This document shows, in pieces, positions 21,858 to 32,423 of a stretch of DNA of 64,000 nucleotides; position 1 is the first letter of the stretch, and the number at the start of each line of letters is the position of its first letter. The position numbers and the translations under genes are program-made. The stretch lies in the NCBI GenBank assembly GCA_022497155.1, contig MU385777.1, positions 1 to 64,000 on the forward strand, written 5' to 3'. Below the pieces are notes generated by a model. The model had not been told where the DNA came from. It did not search any database and worked only from the letters and a program-made list of their open reading frames with translations. The stretch is from Whalleya microplaca (lineage: Eukaryota > Ascomycota > Sordariomycetes > Xylariales > Xylariaceae).

Positions 21858-22663
21858 ATGTGTTATTGTTGATTTGCTTGGTTTTGTCATATGAAATAAG
21901 AGGCGGTAGAACTACTTTATGGTAAAGCCAGTGAGAGCACGATTGGTTGAACCCAGAAGTTATCATCGGAGGCTAAGTCAGCTCCTTGCGATCTGGCTGG
22001 GCACATGACATCAGGGAATAATATCAGCCTAACTATTTGAAAGTGTGTGCTTGAACTAAAGTTCAACAAATATCAGCACTTGTTTGACTTCACTTAATTT
22101 GATCCGAGCCAAACCAACTTGAGGATCGATTGCGTACACTACATGATACAGCCAAAGGGATATCGCGCGGACTAGATGTACAGCTTTTCAACGTGTTTGT
22201 ACTTTTTGAGGATAGATACCTAGATGTTATGGTGTGCGTCCACGATATGACCAGGAAAGGGGTCTTCTGTGTATTATCTCTACGTTCCACACCAATTGAG
22301 TTTACCAACAACGTGATGTCGTCCCCAAGTCTTAGATTTGAATGATAGCAATACTAGCGCAAGGAAGCCTTCGTCTTGAGTATCGTTTATAGCTAATGTG
22401 TTCCATGCATCTCTTTTCCATTACAGAGTTGCATAGCATGTACGCCCATGATATTTCCCTTGGTCAAAAGGCTTCTTTCTACCTCTCCAGCCATAAGCCT
22501 CTCCACAAGGAAGCCACCTACCGTAGTGCTTCTTCATACAACTCTTCTTCTCCTTTTTATTTTTCCCCCTTCCATATTCCAAAAGTTATCCATGAAGTCT
22601 TGAAGGGCCCCTTTTTACTTAATGCGAAGCCGCAGAACCCGAGAAACCCAAAAGCGATATGGT
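21858..22663. other. Intergenic 3' region
   Basis: Lies between two converging genes. No gene, repeat or RNA was recognised. Confidence 0.5.
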
Positions 22664-23218
22664 TCAAACTTCGCTCCAATAGCATGCCTTCATATCTACC
22701 ACCCGCCTTTTACCTCTGCCCCTTTCCCATCTATCTGCTTCTTTTTTTTCCCAAGCCCTAGATATCAATCCTCTTAGTATCTCTGTAGATTTGCTGTCAA
22801 GAAACTCGAGAACCTGCTCTACTTTCTCTCCACTTTTATCCGTCGTGATCACCCAGATATACTCCCCTTTATATTTCCCTTCTTCCTCATCATCACTGTC
22901 CTTGACATGCGCATGGAACTCTGTCTGAAAATCCGTCCAGACTGCCACTTGGCTTAGTGAAGGGTTGGGCCAGATTTCTTTAATGTAAACGGGGAAGCTA
23001 CGCATGATCTCCCGCATGTGTGTGATGTAGGAGCCAAAAGTCTCCTTCGTGAATGGTCCTGGGGGGTTTAGAGACGCGGGTGCAAATACGTGCTTGTAGT
23101 CTTCGCTCTGGATGGCGGAGATTGTGTTAGGGTTAAGAGTCGTGAATATTTGCAAATATGCCTGTGCAGTAGCAACTAAGGACGATGCTTGGGGTTGGTT
23201 TTGTTGTTGGGGCTGCAT
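22664..23218 (-). CDS. SnoaL-like / NTF2-fold protein
   Basis: Single-exon ORF of 184 residues. After a Gln-rich start, the order SSLVATAQAYLQIFTTLNP (helix), the DYKHVFAPASLNPPGP region, and then strands (QVAVWTDFQTEFHA, GEYIWVITTD, VEQVLEFLDS) fits the alpha+beta cone of SnoaL-like/NTF2 domains. These are often small dehydratases, cyclases or binding proteins in fungal secondary metabolism. The usual catalytic Asp/His set cannot be assigned with confidence. An acidic stretch (KDSDDEEEGK) sits in a loop. It stands alone, with no biosynthetic neighbour except a PKS relic 1 kb upstream, which may or may not be related. Confidence 0.75.
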   Translation of the reverse strand: MQPQQQNQPQASSLVATAQAYLQIFTTLNPNTISAIQSEDYKHVFAPASLNPPGPFTKETFGSYITHMREIMRSFPVYIKEIWPNPSLSQVAVWTDFQTEFHAHVKDSDDEEEGKYKGEYIWVITTDKSGEKVEQVLEFLDSKSTEILRGLISRAWEKKEADRWERGRGKRRVVDMKACYWSEV

Positions 23219-23538
23219 TTTGTTGTCTGTGAATGGATTTTGGTTTCGGCTAAATCCCTATAGAGAAGGGTGATAACGAAGGTATTTCAAGTTTTATATT
23301 ACTCAATCGTTTGAGAACACACCGTATTTAGGATTCACAGGTGTTAAAACCCGAGATAAGTTCCCTATATAGATGGAGCACCTGCACAAGGTCTGCTGTG
23401 ACTAATCAGCAGATAGTGGTGTTATATTAAGAAAAAACAAGGAACCGTGAAATAGAGTTAAACAATGCGATGAATTATCTATCATGTTTGGAATTGTAAC
23501 TATGCTCACTATATAATACATTTTATCCTCTGGTAACT

Positions 23539-23868
23539 TGTCACACGGCTATTGGAGCCAAGACCTGTTAGAAGCCATACGAGATATAGGAATACTATAC
23601 GAGTATATATATTAGGTGCTGTTGGATGTTATTCGATATTGTTAAAATATATAACTGCCTAATAAAAGATATGATTACCAGACGGCGGCTACGTCGGCAA
23701 TAGACTAGATATATACTAGGAATACGTACCGCGGCAGCAGGTCTATAAAGACCTGTCGCCGACCCTTAGACTTAGATTGAAACTTAGAACTATAAGCACC
23801 CTCAGAGGCCCTAGGGAATTATTAGCTGAATTGATATATTCCAAGCCCTGATTATAGCTTTTGTGTCG
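23539..23868 (-). mobile_element. RIP-mutated LTR copy (inverted relative to 14.3 kb)
   Basis: The reverse complement aligns with the solo LTR at 14336-14655 over nearly its whole length. It shares the TGTGACA end, GGTCTTGGCTCC and CTATTGCCGACGTAGCCG blocks. In the best-conserved 90 bp at that end all nine differences are transitions, and seven have A or T in this copy, as RIP would produce. No target-site duplication is visible, and the other end (CGACACA) is altered. Confidence 0.75.
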
Positions 23869-23925
23869 CGGGAGATATCAGGCGTTATTGCTGTGCCAGC
23901 AATAACGGCGTCGTTTTTGCGACAC
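23863..23925. repeat. 63-bp hairpin / mini inverted-repeat element
   Basis: GTGTCGC at 23863-23869 is mirrored by GCGACAC at 23919-23925. Inside, CGTTATTGCT (23883-23892) and AGCAATAACG (23898-23907) form a perfect 10-bp stem with a 5-nt loop. It adjoins the altered end of the LTR copy. Confidence 0.6.
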
Positions 23926-24130
23926 TTTGTCATATAATTAGTCTTGAATTGACAGACTTGGTCTTTATAGAAATAGTTGTAGGTTATGGGTACTATACCA
24001 AAGTGTTTCTGTGATTGAATTGGATTTTACTTTGGTCCTGGAAATGAAATTACGAGTAACAGATACCCCTGAATTTACCATTGTATCCCTTTATACCCTA
24101 AAGCTTTGATGCAAACTGAGGTAGTCGAGT
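23926..24130. other. AT-rich repeat-like spacer
   Basis: Contains TACCCCTGAATTTACC at 24064-24079, an exact match to 17621-17636, with a similar left flank (GTAAC-x-GA). Confidence 0.4.
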
Positions 24131-24146
24131 ATGATGATCTTTAACG

Positions 24147-24374
24147 ATGGTCAGGGCAGAGGTATACGCTATTGTCGGTAACGAGAGGGCCAGGTTCCTA
24201 ATAGAAAATTCCCACATTCCGAGACACAGAATCTTCGACTCTCGAGATAAGTCATTCGTGAACGGGGTTATGCGTGGAACAGGGGTTTATGGTTTAGATA
24301 CCATCTTAGCTCCTTGTCATGAGAACTTCGCACGCAACGTAGACTTGCATAGCAGAACCCGGTACCTTAGTTAA
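24147..24374 (+). pseudogene. Fragment of a polyketide synthase enoylreductase domain
   Basis: The 75-codon frame reads AEVYAIVGNERARFLIENSH, then IPRHRIFDSRDKSFVNGVMR. This is the pattern of fungal highly reducing PKS enoylreductase domains (G-A-E-x-Y/F-A-T-V-G-x-x-x-K-x-x-x-L, I-P-x-x-x-I-F-x-S-R-x-x-S-F, G-V-M-x-x-T). The usual NSL-x-G-E-L continuation has degenerated (LAPCHENF). No flanking PKS domain was found, so this is a short relic, not an active enzyme. Confidence 0.6.
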
Positions 24375-25017
24375 GATTGGAAAGCGAGATCTAATCGGCG
24401 GTGCCAAACTTGACACTAAATAAAGTGAATGACTAACACATGCTGCTAATTACCATACAAGTTGGTAATATGTAAATGCACTAGAATATATTCAAGTAGT
24501 TGCATGTATCATGATAATGAAAAAATAAGAGCCCTGGTATAATTTCATATAAAGGGTTCCAATAGGTTGATAGTCAATCTCCAAATTGCATAATTCCACG
24601 AGTTACTTCCAGCTCTAATCGTTCACTAGCCAATGGTCAATCATCCCTGACAAGGCCTCCAACAAAGCAAGACTGGCTGGTAAGGATTCTCTATGCGCGT
24701 CAAAGTTGCAATTGTGGGGTAAAGTAACAAGAGATATGCAGGCGTTCGCCAACATACACACCTATCTTATAGGTACAGAGGTGCTGTGTTTTCGAGCTTT
24801 CTAATAAGTAAACTTCAATATCTCACACTACACCATGCGAATATTAATCGCTCATATGCTAGGGCACCTGTTTACTCTTATTGTCAACAGTGATGAGCTT
24901 TGACCATAGTCATAACATATTCATTTCCCGATTTCAAGACCCTTTTTACCTATATCTAACCTGAGTACGCTTGCGAACAGCTTATAGAAAATTCACACAT
25001 TATTCCTGCCCCGCATT
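24375..25017. other. Promoter-side intergenic region of the HET gene
   Basis: AT-rich. No gene, RNA or repeat was recognised. Confidence 0.45.
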
Positions 25018-27033
25018 ATGGAAAGATATCGATATAGCCCTCTCGCCGGGAACGACTTCATAAGAGTTAGCACTATCCACCCCGGGGAATTTCATGATGA
25101 TATCGTCATCAGTTTAACTGAGGTCGCCTTCACTACTTCGGCCCCACCCAAATATGAAGCTGTTTCCTATGCCTGGGGCTCGGCGGAAGAACTTCAACAA
25201 GTTCAAGTTTGTGCTCAAGCTCATCTGGAGTCTCCTCGGCAACATTCTCTTGATATGGTGAACTGCCAAAAATGTCGCTCATGTCGTTCGTCTACCTTGG
25301 AATGTCAAAACATCCATAAACATCGCCATGGGACGATGTTCGTGAACCAGAACTTAGCTGTTGCTCTTCGGCACTTGCGCAACTCAGAGACTTCCCGCGT
25401 CATGTGGATTGACGCGCTGTGCATCGACCAGGACAAAGATGTCGAAAAAGGCCCTCAGGTGGCTAAAATGGGCGAAATCTTCCGTCTTGCAGCTCGCGTG
25501 GTCGTTTGGCTTGGCCCGAAACAGAATCATAGCGACCAGGCGATGAAGCTTTTCAGCTACTTTGGATCTCAGATTGAAATAGATTGGCTGAATTATAACA
25601 TGAGGCCCTCCGAGACCTGTGTTGATTCCACCATTGCGGACAGGTATAAACCGCTTCGGATGTACAGTGGTGAATGTAGTTCGATGTATCATTTGCTATG
25701 TCGCCCTTGGTATTACCGGTTATGGGTACGGCAGGAGATTTACCTTGCAAATTCTGAGGCCGTCATTATGTGCGGACTTTGGGTGGTCAAGTGGGAAACT
25801 TTTCGGCGTGGCCTCGCCGTCATTTATTTCAAACCACCTAACAATGATGAGCCAAGTAAATCAATTCTTAATTCTCTTCGTTCCCTTCAAGGTTTCATTC
25901 ATCAGCGCACAGATATGTCACTCTTGGATTTGAGAAATTGCTTCCAAGATTCAGAATGCCGTGACCCACGCGATAGGATCTACGGCGTTTTGTCACTATT
26001 GAAAGAGAACCATAGAGTACTGTGCGGCAAGCCTGATTATACAAGACCATGGACCGAGCTTTATCAAGAGGTTGTACGGTGTTTTGTCCGAGAAGAAACC
26101 ACACTCCGTCTGTTACAAGAATGCCAGCTTCGCGAGGATCGTTCGTGTCCGAGTTGGGTGCCTGATTGGTCTACAAGGTCTAATAACAGTCAGCTCAGCC
26201 TGTTGGGTTATTCTTTGTTCGCCTCTGCGCAAATTGGACGCTGTCATGTTATATCAGAAGCAGGAGCCATGAATGTCATGGGCATTTCTAAGGCTGTTAT
26301 CAACGATATTCAACAAATCCCGGACCTTTGGGACTTGACTGGCGACAAGGTCTTGGGAGTGTTGTTTGAGTTGCTTCCGAAGCATCAACTCAACGCTAGT
26401 CTACTCGAAAGTTATGCTAGGACGTTCATTTGCAACCAACACAGAGAATCCTATGTTCCTAACGATCAACGGCGCCCGTACTTCGATGATGCGAGACAAA
26501 TCGTCCTAGATATGATGTCAAAAAAAGAGTACAATTTGGACAGCTTTTCCCCTGAGAACTCAGTTGGGAAATTCCTCTCCACCGCACGTAAGTTTATGAG
26601 CAACAGGATATTCTTCCGGACCACAAGCGGATATATCGGAAATGCACCTGCACAAGCAGCGATCGGGGATGAGGTCTGTGTTATCCTTGGTTGCGATGCT
26701 CCCATGCTGCTCCGCCCGTGCAGAAATGGAAGATTCCTCGTTGTAGGTGATTGTTTTGTGGATGGCCTGTGTCAAGGAGAAGCCATACTTGGGCCTCTTC
26801 CAAGTAATATTCAAATGGTTCTTGTTCATGTGAAGAGAAGTGACTTTGCACCTGGGATACTAGATGTGGCATCCGGTGAAGTTTCCTTTGAGGACCCGCG
26901 GCTGGAGTTCTTGCCGGTAGACTTGGACAATTTTCGTAATAACCTTGTAGGAAATCCTCATGAAAGATTGGAGCTAGATCCCATTGTTTTGAGAGAATGT
27001 GGAGTTGATTTGAAATGTTTCTGTCTTATCTAG
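25018..27033 (+). CDS. HET-domain (heterokaryon incompatibility) protein
   Basis: Single-exon ORF of 671 residues in a good start context (ATTATGG). The HET domain spans about 46-240: KYEAVSYAWGS at 45-55, then VMWIDALCIDQ, VVVWLGP and WYYRLWVRQEIYLA. After it, ECRDPRDRIYGVLSLL is the conserved block that follows the HET domain in most family members, and the C-terminal GDEVCVILGCDAPMLLRP stretch is also typical. HET proteins control vegetative incompatibility and immune-like cell death after fusion of unlike hyphae; this gene's partner is unknown. Between the first and second HET blocks there is an unusual Cys/His-rich insertion (Cys83, 86, 89, 96 and HKHRH at 100-104). It lies beside a relic-rich region, as HET genes often do. 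Confidence 0.88.
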   Translation: MERYRYSPLAGNDFIRVSTIHPGEFHDDIVISLTEVAFTTSAPPKYEAVSYAWGSAEELQQVQVCAQAHLESPRQHSLDMVNCQKCRSCRSSTLECQNIHKHRHGTMFVNQNLAVALRHLRNSETSRVMWIDALCIDQDKDVEKGPQVAKMGEIFRLAARVVVWLGPKQNHSDQAMKLFSYFGSQIEIDWLNYNMRPSETCVDSTIADRYKPLRMYSGECSSMYHLLCRPWYYRLWVRQEIYLANSEAVIMCGLWVVKWETFRRGLAVIYFKPPNNDEPSKSILNSLRSLQGFIHQRTDMSLLDLRNCFQDSECRDPRDRIYGVLSLLKENHRVLCGKPDYTRPWTELYQEVVRCFVREETTLRLLQECQLREDRSCPSWVPDWSTRSNNSQLSLLGYSLFASAQIGRCHVISEAGAMNVMGISKAVINDIQQIPDLWDLTGDKVLGVLFELLPKHQLNASLLESYARTFICNQHRESYVPNDQRRPYFDDARQIVLDMMSKKEYNLDSFSPENSVGKFLSTARKFMSNRIFFRTTSGYIGNAPAQAAIGDEVCVILGCDAPMLLRPCRNGRFLVVGDCFVDGLCQGEAILGPLPSNIQMVLVHVKRSDFAPGILDVASGEVSFEDPRLEFLPVDLDNFRNNLVGNPHERLELDPIVLRECGVDLKCFCLI

Positions 27034-27713
27034 TATTTCTTGGCAACCATGTCCATGGTTTATACTGATATAATATAGTGTTTGCAGTTACGATGGTTTT
27101 TGTTGTTATTATTTTTTAATGAGCGACCTTATTGTTAATCTTTTGGGCGTGCTTCTACTTTTAGCAATCTACCGTGGCGATTTTCTCTTATTTCTTGGTA
27201 GTTAGCTATTAGCTATCCAATGCCCCGTGCTGCCACCTGCTAACCCCCCTTGAGGACTGGTCACTTGTATGTCTTGCTATATCCGTAGGTAACTTGAGGT
27301 ATATGAAGTTAGCAGTGAACCGTAAATATGCCAAGCATAAGTATAAACATATTGTGACAGTTACAGTGTGCAATGATTATTAAGGTGCTGCTGGGATCAC
27401 TTTAGTTGTTGATCAGAATTGTGTTAAGGTCCAATTTCTAAACGATCTCTAAACTGCAGTGGCTTAAGAGATCCATTTATAAGCAAAAGAGCTTGGAGGA
27501 GTTATTGCTCTGAGCTCCATTTGCCCAAGGCACTATAACTATTACCCCTATCGTGGCAGATATACCAGTAAAAGGTTTAATATTACCTCCCTGAAAATAC
27601 TTAAAATGTACAGTTCCGAATCTACATAATAGAAACATCGAGATCCCTCACTATATTAAAATAAGTACAATGCCACAAAGCTCTCCTGTCAGATATTACC
27701 ATACCAAAGTCTC
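27034..27713. other. Convergent 3' intergenic region
   Basis: AT-rich with long runs of short A/T words. No gene or RNA was recognised. Confidence 0.55.
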
Positions 27714-28439
27714 TTAGTTAGTAATCGACACCGTTTTATTTAGGTATCTTGTGTGCCTCTCCCGCACAAGATTCTGTGCGATCCACCTGCCCGTGTCCTC
27801 CCTCGAAATAGAGTACCCAATAGCCTTAGACTCAATCCCTGTCTTGGGGTCCTCAATGCCTACATGGATCATTTTATCCGTCTCGCCATCGACTAGGCCA
27901 CTCGCGCGCACGATGGTGAAGTCCTCGGTACTTGCGGTGAGCTTGTCCTCCATAGCCCGCTTATCGGCACCGGGGACCCTAAGCAGGACACGGTACAGTG
28001 GGACTATAGCCAGGGGCACGTCGCGCGCAAACCGAGACACTCCGGTGGTGCTGCAGGCGACGATATATGGCCGACCGGGGACACCCTGGCGGCGGAGGTC
28101 AGTAATGGCCTCGAGGATGGTGGAGATGCCCTTTTCGCAGACGTTCGGGTCATCGAGGGTCATCTTGGACATGATAAATCTACCACCGATGGTGAAAATG
28201 ATCTCGTCGACGAATCTACCCTCCGAGGTCTTCAGGCAGGAAGACACGGCCGCCGAATCGTGCGCATTTCCTTGCACGACCTTAAGGTTAGGCATCGTCT
28301 CGGGTGTTAAGGTGCCATTGAGTTTAGATAGGTCCCGGAAGAGCGCCGTACAATTGCAGCCTGCAGCAAGGGAGTGCCTCAGCGCCGCAAGCCCTACGCC
28401 TGTGCTTGCGCCGAAGAAAGCAACTGTCTTTGGAGTCAT
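27714..28439 (-). CDS. NAD(P)-binding reductase-like protein (NmrA/atypical SDR)
   Basis: Single-exon ORF of 241 residues. It starts MTPKTVAFFGASTGVGLAAL, a first beta strand followed by a GASTGVG dinucleotide-binding loop. LKVVQGNAHD gives the usual position for adenine-side contacts. The middle block FVDEIIFTIGG and the segment YIVACSTTGVSRF are arranged as in NmrA-like/NAD(P)H-binding proteins. No canonical YxxxK catalytic pair is seen, so it may be a redox sensor or a non-classical reductase. ATG 28439 has A at -3. The long frame on the opposite strand across the same interval is a shadow. Confidence 0.8.
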   Translation of the reverse strand: MTPKTVAFFGASTGVGLAALRHSLAAGCNCTALFRDLSKLNGTLTPETMPNLKVVQGNAHDSAAVSSCLKTSEGRFVDEIIFTIGGRFIMSKMTLDDPNVCEKGISTILEAITDLRRQGVPGRPYIVACSTTGVSRFARDVPLAIVPLYRVLLRVPGADKRAMEDKLTASTEDFTIVRASGLVDGETDKMIHVGIEDPKTGIESKAIGYSISREDTGRWIAQNLVRERHTRYLNKTVSITN

Positions 28440-29074
28440 GATCAGTTTAAGTCAACAATGAGGCTGCTGAGCGGCAAATGGTGATGTGGTTGTTGTAAGA
28501 AATAAATTATTCTGTTGTAAGTAGACTAGTTGTGAGGGTTGGAAAGCTGGCTGCTGTTTTTGTAGTTCGGCCTAGGTATTCTTATATTCGGCTTCTTCTA
28601 TTATATTAGGAGGTGTTTCCTATACTATATCCCCTGTAACTGAACATTAGCCTGCATTCCATCCTCATCGTGGATCATGATGACTCATGATGCTCCTTTC
28701 CAATTGTCAACAACCCGGCAATTTTCCTAGAAGCTGACCTCAATTATCTTACGTCGCTTCAGGCGCCGGCGAGTTTTCGCTAATTTCTCGCTGCCATCAA
28801 GTTGAGTCGGAGTGGAATTCTCCCGGTCTAGCCGCCTGGCAACACTTGCACATACAGCGCCACGCAGCTGGGAGAGAGCTGTCAGACACTCCACTCACTT
28901 ACCATGTCAGCAGTCAACATCAGATCCGCGTAAATCAATCAAGCTACTTGGGCCAAAGCAGGAGCACAGTATTAGCTTTCCTGAACCAATCTTCATATCC
29001 AGCGCGAAAATCCAGTGGGGCAGAAGAATTCCATCCGACGTAATAGTTAGAAGGCCGATCTGTTCCGGTCCAGC
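28440..29074. other. Divergent promoter region
   Basis: Separates the reductase and the second Zn2Cys6 gene, which diverge. No separate gene was seen; the frames at 28812-29219 have no family-like content. Confidence 0.5.
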
Positions 29075-31921
29075 ATGTCGCAGGTGCCGACCGTCACATT
29101 TTCGGCGGCGATCCCAGACACTTCGGGTGGGACTGTCGTCCAGGGCATCCCCGTTTCGGCTTCGGCCTCCGAGAAAAACGCGAATGCTAGGGCTTCAGGT
29201 GAAAGTGGAAGAACAGTAGCTTCTCCAGCATCTGCATCGGTGGGACCACCCGCGCCAAGGCTGCGCAGCTGTGTGACATGCCGCACCCGCAAGGTGCGAT
29301 GCGACAGGATGTCGCCGTGTTCAAACTGCCGCCGGGCAAACATCGCCTGCATCTTCCCCTCCTTGGACCAGCCTCCGCGGTGGGCTCGCCGGCTCGAGCG
29401 CATCGCCAGCAGCGCCAAAACAACACAAGATGTCGACCCGGGCGTGAACCAGGTCATGGATAGGTTGCGAAGCCTCGAGGGCCTTGTCAAGGAACTCAGC
29501 AGCCAGCTCGAACAAGCACACGCGGCTACAAGCGCGAGTGGTGATGGTTCATCCTCGGCCAACTCTCCGGAGAGCTCAAATCATAACCGTGACATGGACC
29601 AGCATGTCGAGTCGTCATCAGCCACAAATACCTCCCATGTGCAGCGACAATTTGGTAGGCTGGTCCTTGGGGAAGCTAGTCGGAGTCGCTACATAAGCAG
29701 TGGCTTCTGGTCTCGTGTCAATGACGAGGTGAGACGTCCATGCCAATTCTCAGCATACTTAAACTTTGAATGACTGACGTCGAGCGCAGCTCAATGGTCT
29801 GAAGATGGACGCTGAGGGTCTAGCTGGTGGAGAGTATGATAGCTCCGGAGACGAAGCCTCATCCCGGAAGACCCGGTCGACACAGGAGCTTGATCGGACG
29901 CCCTCAGAGCGCCACGCATTCTTGTTTCGACACAACCTAAGTCCACCAGTACCTGATCTTAGTGATTTGCACCCCTTGCCTTCTCAAATCCCCTTTCTTC
30001 TAGATGTATTCTCCGAGAACGTAAACCGCATGGCCCAAGCCGTCCACATGCCCACCGTCACCAAGATGACACGTGACCTTCGCGGCAGCAAGTTATCCGC
30101 CCTCTCGCCGGCTAACGAGGCTCTACTATTTGCAATATACTATGCCTCCATAACCTCGATGGAGGAAGATGATGTGGGTTTTCTTCTAAACAATGAATTT
30201 GCAGCGAATACTTATGCCACTCTGTCCTCGTGTAGATCATGACCAACTTTAGCTCTTCCAAATCTGAGCTCAATCTCAAATATCGCCTTGGTCTGGAGCA
30301 CGCGCTTGCAAAAGCTGACTTTCTAAATGACCCTGATATAACTCTCGTGCAGGCCTTTAGCACCTTCTTACTCCTTGTCCGTCGTCATGATAGCCCAAGG
30401 TTTGTGTGGATGATGACAGGACTCGCCATTAGGATGGCGCAGGCCTTGGGCATACATCGTGATGGCAGCCACTTTGCCCATCTGACCCCGTTCGAAGTCG
30501 AAATGCGAAGAAGGGTGTGGTGGGCACTGTGCATGCTTGACGTTAGGGCCTCGGAGGACCAGGGCACAGATCTCACCATCACCCACGGTAGTTTCGATAC
30601 GCGGCTGCCCTCGAACTTCAACGATGCTGACTTTGACCCGGAGACAAAGGAAATGCCAAAGGAGCGAGAGGGCATAAGCGACACATCCCTCGCACTCTTC
30701 TCGTGCGACATGTGCGACGTAACGAGGCAGATGATGGTTGTCAGTCTCAAGGGCGGAACACCAGATTTAGACGAGCAGAGCCGTCTACTAAATGAATACT
30801 ACGGGAGGCTGGAGCGGACATACCTCCAGTACTCGAGCGCGTCTGGAAATATCGCCTATTGGGTAACTATCACAATCGCGCGGCTCGTCGTAGCCAAGAT
30901 GACCCTCATCATGTGGTTCCCCGTGCTCTTCTCGTCCCCAAACGAGCGCTGCTCCGACGAAATGCGCACCAAGCTCTTCATCGCGGCTATTGAGGTAGCC
31001 GAGTACAACCACGCTCTTAACGCCGAGCAGGCGTGCCGCCACTGGCGCTGGATCTATCAGACGTACACACACTGGTACGCTATCGTGTACCTCCTGCTCA
31101 CGGCAACCCAGCGCCCCTGGTCGCCCATCGTCGAGCGCGCCTGGACCGCGCTCCATAGCCCCTGGCTGATCCCCGCGCAGTTCAACGCCAACAAGAACAT
31201 GCGCATCTGGATCCCGCTCCGGAAGCTCATGGCCAAAGCCCGACGGCATCGCGATGCGGAACTCGAACGCCTCCGCCGCGACGTAGTGGCTGCGCACCAG
31301 CTTGAGGCGGAAGACCGGCTCACACCGCAGCCGACCAGCTCGGGACCTTTCCCGGACGCGGACAGCGCCGAGGGCTTCCGTGAGCGGTGGCGCCAGCTCG
31401 TGACAATGTCCCCAGACACACAGGGAACCGTGCGACCTAGCGGCGAGGTTACCGCAGGGTCCAGCGTAACTCGCCCCGTAGACACTAGCATATCGCATTC
31501 TATCCCCGTCTCTCTGTATGACTCGGGCGTTCCGGTATCTGAACCGGGGTTTAGATCTGCCTTCCCCCAGTCCAACCTACCTCAAGGAGGTGGGGCTCTA
31601 CCATCGGCCCGGCCCAGCACGGAAGTCCCGGTCTCTGGCTCGGGCACCGCCATGATAGATCCTCCGAGTCAAGGGGCATGGGGACAGACGGCCGGGCCGT
31701 CCTACAACCCCTTTCCCCCGGCTCCCGCAGATTGGCGCCCCGACTTTGGGGCATGGCTGTGGGCCGACGCCGACCCGTCGGTTGATGTCTTCGCCGATGT
31801 AGATATGGAGGCCGTGGATTTTAACATGGATCTCGACAGCGAGCTCGATTGGAATGATTGGGTTGAATCGGCCAAAGATTTAGAGTCGTCGGCGAAGCCG
31901 CCGACTAGTGGTTGGCCTTAA
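29075..31921 (+). CDS. Zn2Cys6 (fungal_trans) transcription factor
   Basis: Exons 29075-29728, 29790-30173 and 30236-31921, both introns GT-AG (61 and 62 nt) and in phase 0. The joins read RVNDE-LNGLKMD and MEEDD-IMTNF. Predicted 907 residues. The zinc cluster has Cys 66, 69, 76, 82, 85 and 92 (CVTCRTRKVRC, PCSNC). A coiled-coil linker follows at about 127-152 (VMDRLRSLEGLVKELSSQL). The fungal_trans domain has MTGLAIRMAQALGIHRDG and FEVEMRRRVWW. The tail is Pro/Ser-rich and then acidic (FADVDMEAVDFNMDLDSELD), a plausible activation domain. GC-rich coding sequence produces long antisense frames that are not genes. It is similar in architecture to the regulator at 0.7 kb. Targets are unknown; the FAH gene downstream is a candidate only by position. 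Confidence 0.9.
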
Positions 31922-32423
31922 TTTAGGATATCTCCCCTATGTACACTCAGTGATACGACGACGTGGAAGGATAGAGATAGAGAAAATGTGCCCCTCGCGC
32001 TTGGGCTTTTCGTTACATGACGAGGATTGGATCATTAAAGTTACCCTAGTTTCAACTAAGGTGAATATGCAAATTAGAAAGCGTGGTCTCCTTTTGACCT
32101 CGAAGCTTGATTTTGTTGACTCAAGGTTCAAATGTGGGGTACAAGGCAACGCGTGCCAGACTCGGGTAAATGTTAGATATCACTAGAGCTTTCCACTGGA
32201 TGGAAATACATCTTTGACTACTCATATTCTTAGACTAGACATTGTGGACGTTTCGCGAATCATAACTCTTATCGCGGTAATAAGTCACGAGATTGCGTTC
32301 TTGGAAGGGTTTCCTAGTAGTGAACATGTGCTTTTAGGTTCTGCCAAATGAATTGAAGGTAAACCATAACCAAACCGAGTGAAAATTTTCCGTTATCATA
32401 ATAGTTATTCCTGATCCCATAGT
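31922..32423. other. Convergent 3' intergenic region
   Basis: No gene or repeat was recognised. Confidence 0.55.

Noticed and set aside
27751..28461. 236-codon open frame on the plus strand
   Set aside because: It is antisense to the NAD(P)-binding gene, which has a clear dinucleotide-binding loop; the antisense frame has none.
30788..31498. 236-codon open frame on the minus strand
   Set aside because: It is antisense to the third exon of the Zn2Cys6 gene, which has clear domain motifs in the sense frame.
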